A stretch of 64,000 bases of DNA from contig NZ_AP018827.1 of NCBI RefSeq assembly GCF_003966695.1, positions 372,001 through 436,000 of the forward strand, written 5' to 3'. Of this stretch, positions 61,893-64,000 are shown piece after piece. The notes beneath the pieces are model-generated. The model made no database searches, was not told the DNA's origin, and saw nothing but the letters and a program-made list of their open reading frames with translations. The DNA comes from Asticcacaulis excentricus (GTDB lineage: Bacteria; Pseudomonadota; Alphaproteobacteria; Caulobacterales; Caulobacteraceae). The stretch's first letter is position 1, and each line of letters opens with the position of its first letter. The position numbers and the translations under genes were made by a program.

Positions 61893-63182
61893 TTAAACCG
61901 TCACCGGCAGGCTTTGCATCAGGCGCTCGGCGGCGCGTTCGGCGCCGTCTTCCTGCGCCACGATGGAGGAGGCGGCTTGGGCCTTATGGGTAAAGGCAAG
62001 GTCAGACAGCAGACGGTCGAGCAGACGAATGGCTGAATGCTTATGCCAGCGGTCGAAGGTGATCGACAGGCCAGCCCCCAGACGCTCGATACGGCGGCCA
62101 TTGTCGAACTGATCGCCGAAAACTGGCGTGACCAGTTGTGGCCGCCCGGCGCGCAGGGCCTGAGCGGTGGAGCCGATGCCGCCGTGGTGGATATTGACGC
62201 GGGCGCGCGGCATCAGCAGCGAGTGCGGCGCATAGGGGACGCAGAGAATATCCGGTCCGAAGTCGTCATTGAGCAGCGGGCTTTGGCCGCCGACCAGCAG
62301 CACCGCGCGCTGACGCAGTGCCTTCGCCGCCTTGACCGCGGTACGGTAGAAGTCTTCGCCGTCATAGACGGCGGTAGAGCCCAGACTGAAAGCCAGTGGC
62401 GCCTGACCGGCGGACAGGAAGGCCTCCAACTGCGGAGGCAGTTCGCTGCGGCGGCCGTCTTCGGAATCGAAGAAGGGGAAGCCGACGATCTCGGTATGCG
62501 GCGGGAAGTCCGGGGCCACGTCGCCGATCAGGGGTGAATAGAGGCCCAGCGTCATCTGATCCGACTGCACGCCGCCCAGGCTGATTTCCATATTGACGCC
62601 GTACTTGGCATAGATGGCACGGATGGGGGCGAGGCAGCCCGACAGCTTTTTTTCACCGATCCAGAAGATGGCGCGGTTATATTGCCGGCCCAACTCGGTG
62701 CGTGGCGACAGCACCAGAGGCGCGTCTTTCAGCTTGGGCGGATCATAGGCCGACAGCATAACAGCCGGTTGTAAGGCGACGGTGGAGAAGGGGCGGCCTT
62801 CGAGACGTGCCGCCAGATGCGCCGTATAGGCATAGGAGGAGGAGACGACCAGATCGGCCTGCCGCACAATGGGGCGCAGCTCAGACAGGCCCTGCTCGAT
62901 ATAGGGGGCCACGAGGTGCTTCAGCATGAAGCCGTGGTCCTGCGAGAAGTGGCGGATGATCTGCGCGGCGTCGATACCCAGATTCTGGCGATAGGTTTCC
63001 ATGCTGGGGCCGCAGGCGAGGAATTTCAGCCCGGCGGCCTCGACCTTACCCTCATAGTCGGGGTGAGAGGCCAAGACGACGCTGACCCCACGGCGTTTCA
63101 GCGCAAGGCCCAACGCCATGAAGGGATGCAGATCCCCCAGCGAACCAAAGGTCGTCAGAACGATTTGAGGCGCGGTCGGCAT
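61893..63182 (-). CDS. GT1 (UGT-type) glycosyltransferase
   Basis: A 429-aa GT-B fold protein. IVLTTFGSLGDLHPFMALGLAL is the classic acceptor-side start, and INIHHGGIGSTAQALRAGRPQL (VNIHHGGIGS) the donor-binding motif; VTPVFGDQFDNGRRIERLGAG completes it. The closest named relatives are rhamnosyl- and sterol-type glucosyltransferases such as RhlB, which glycosylate small lipids. The acceptor is unknown. It is immediately downstream of pth (18 bp) on the same strand, so possibly co-expressed. Confidence 0.88.
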   Translation of the reverse strand: MPTAPQIVLTTFGSLGDLHPFMALGLALKRRGVSVVLASHPDYEGKVEAAGLKFLACGPSMETYRQNLGIDAAQIIRHFSQDHGFMLKHLVAPYIEQGLSELRPIVRQADLVVSSSYAYTAHLAARLEGRPFSTVALQPAVMLSAYDPPKLKDAPLVLSPRTELGRQYNRAIFWIGEKKLSGCLAPIRAIYAKYGVNMEISLGGVQSDQMTLGLYSPLIGDVAPDFPPHTEIVGFPFFDSEDGRRSELPPQLEAFLSAGQAPLAFSLGSTAVYDGEDFYRTAVKAAKALRQRAVLLVGGQSPLLNDDFGPDILCVPYAPHSLLMPRARVNIHHGGIGSTAQALRAGRPQLVTPVFGDQFDNGRRIERLGAGLSITFDRWHKHSAIRLLDRLLSDLAFTHKAQAASSIVAQEDGAERAAERLMQSLPVTV

Positions 63183-63200
63183 CGTCTAACCTTCTAAGTC

Positions 63201-63809
63201 CTACTGAACGACTTTTTTAGGATCGAATTTCGGAGCCGGGCTCAAACGCATCACTTCGGTCATGTATTTTTCACTTTCCCCCAAGATCGCCAGAGGTAGC
63301 GCCGTGACGCAGGCGTCACACAAACGCTCAACCCAGTCCTCGGCCTTGTAGAAGTCCGACAAGACCCAGCTATGTACCAGTTCCTTTTGTCCGGGGTGCC
63401 CGATCCCCATGCGCCCGCGCACAAAGTTCGGCCCCAGATGTCCCATAATGGAGCGTAAACCATTATGGCCCGCATGGCCACCGCCCATTTTCAGCCGGAA
63501 ACGCCCCGGAGCCAGATCCAGTTCATCATGAAATACAAGGATATGGTCGGGCTTGATCTTGTAGAAGGTCGCCGCTTCCAGAACGGCATTGCCGGACAGG
63601 TTCATGAAGGTTTGCGGCTTCATGGCCAGTATTTTCGCCGGGCCCTTGGGCGTATCGACGGTCCCTTCGGCGACTTCGGACTGAAATTTTTTGCGCACCG
63701 GGCCGAAGTTAGCCCTATCGATCAGGCGATCAATAAACATGAAGCCGATATTGTGCCGGTTCTTCGCATATTGCGTACCTGGATTGCCAAGACCAACGAC
63801 AAGAAACAA
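63201..63809 (-). CDS. pth: peptidyl-tRNA hydrolase
   Basis: The 202-aa protein starts at TTG 63809 (MFLVVGLGNPGTQYAKNRHNIG). GGAG lies 6 nt upstream and the N-terminus is conserved. The catalytic His is in NRHNIGF, the Asp in VFHDELDLAPG, and GGGHAGHNGLRSI and RMGIGHPGQ complete the family signature. It frees peptides from dropped tRNAs. Upstream and beyond the window the usual neighbour would be rplY (inference). Confidence 0.95.
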   Translation of the reverse strand: MFLVVGLGNPGTQYAKNRHNIGFMFIDRLIDRANFGPVRKKFQSEVAEGTVDTPKGPAKILAMKPQTFMNLSGNAVLEAATFYKIKPDHILVFHDELDLAPGRFRLKMGGGHAGHNGLRSIMGHLGPNFVRGRMGIGHPGQKELVHSWVLSDFYKAEDWVERLCDACVTALPLAILGESEKYMTEVMRLSPAPKFDPKKVVQ

Positions 63810-63934
63810 GGCGGGCTCCGATCAGCTCAAATCGATTCCGTACTCAATGAACGGTGATCTAATCAAAAAAATGGCAGAACGAACATGCCGAAATGCACAG
63901 ACCCGGAGCGGATTTGTCGGGTTGCACACAGAAA

Positions 63935-63967
63935 TAAGCCCTGTCCTTGGGGTAAGGACAGGGCTTT
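63935..63967. terminator. terminator upstream of pth
   Basis: AAGCCCTGTCC and GGACAGGGCTT form an 11-bp stem with a 9-nt loop, flanked by AT-rich ends. Since it lies upstream of pth, it presumably ends the minus-strand gene that begins beyond the right edge of the window. Confidence 0.8.
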
Positions 63968-64000
63968 ATCCTATTCCGTGTAAAAGCCGTTATCAGGCTT

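Noticed and set aside
63971-64000. Ten-codon minus-strand frame ending in TAG just inside the right edge
   Set aside because: It may be the end of the gene upstream of pth (rplY would be usual), followed by the 63935-63967 terminator, but nine residues are too few to identify or confirm a gene.

Overview
The window is a continuous piece of a high-GC alphaproteobacterial chromosome and almost certainly comes from the stalked family Caulobacteraceae, most likely Asticcacaulis. The evidence is a CcrM (GANTC) DNA methyltransferase next to rnhB, a split F0 ATP synthase operon (atpI-atpB-atpE-atpF'-atpF), the smc / DsbA / DciA-like / mutY neighbourhood, and above all an SpmX-type polarity protein: a degenerate phage lysozyme domain, a very long charged and proline-rich middle, and two C-terminal membrane helices. 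A greatly enlarged SpmX middle region is what is known from Asticcacaulis. The genus call is inference; the family-level call is firm.

Layout. 0-10.4 kb: end of a methyltransferase gene, alpha/beta hydrolase, hisN, XRE regulator, an M16 peptidase homologue without its metal site, a PMT-type glycosyltransferase, a VOC / METTL20-like methyltransferase / DUF3298 lipoprotein operon, and ubiA. 10.5-12.4 kb: PadR-DUF1700-DUF2807 operon. 12.4-17.7 kb: accessory-looking block with a hairpin-rich spacer, an unrecognised secreted protein, a TPR-secretin lipoprotein, a Tat-type secreted protein and a membrane-anchored HTH-TPR regulator. 17.9-19.9 kb: overlapping operon of zinc ribbon, TerC and a one-domain voltage-gated cation channel. 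20.2-24.3 kb: Bax-inhibitor-1 protein, a 57-aa ORF, a shortened KdpD-like kinase with its KdpE-like regulator, and small proteins. 24.45 kb: tRNA-Leu(GAG). 24.7-28.9 kb: mgtE and spmX, the latter behind a sigma-54-type promoter. 29-35.4 kb: F0 ATP synthase and smc. 35.5-39.6 kb: degenerate TraB/GumN protein, two DsbA-like thioredoxins, DUF721 and mutY. 39.6-48.7 kb: two paralogous secreted proteins, each of five four-cysteine modules, flanking ccrM, rnhB, DUF805, ygfZ, a GT9 glycosyltransferase and a dihydroorotase-like enzyme. 48.9-54.6 kb: enoyl-CoA hydratase, GNAT-DUF1285-cca, glutamine amidotransferase, hemF, trmL. 54.8-57.6 kb: the cytochrome bc1 operon petABC. 57.8-64 kb: HD hydrolase, DUF2750, ychF, serine hydrolase, GT1 glycosyltransferase, pth.

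How it fits together. Much of the window is core: respiration (petABC, F0, ubiA, hemF), genome maintenance (smc, mutY, rnhB, ccrM, DciA-like), translation (cca, trmL, pth, tRNA-Leu) and cell-cycle/polarity control (ccrM, spmX). The regulatory DNA matches this: eight GANTC sites and a CtrA-like box lie directly upstream of ccrM, and a near-consensus sigma-54 element lies upstream of spmX.

The best candidates for undescribed biology are the paired 5 x 4-cysteine secreted proteins, the HTH-TPR / secretin / Tat gene block, and the density of the GANTC cluster at ccrM. No CRISPR array, transposase, integrase or prophage was seen. Positions were derived by hand; no database search was run.
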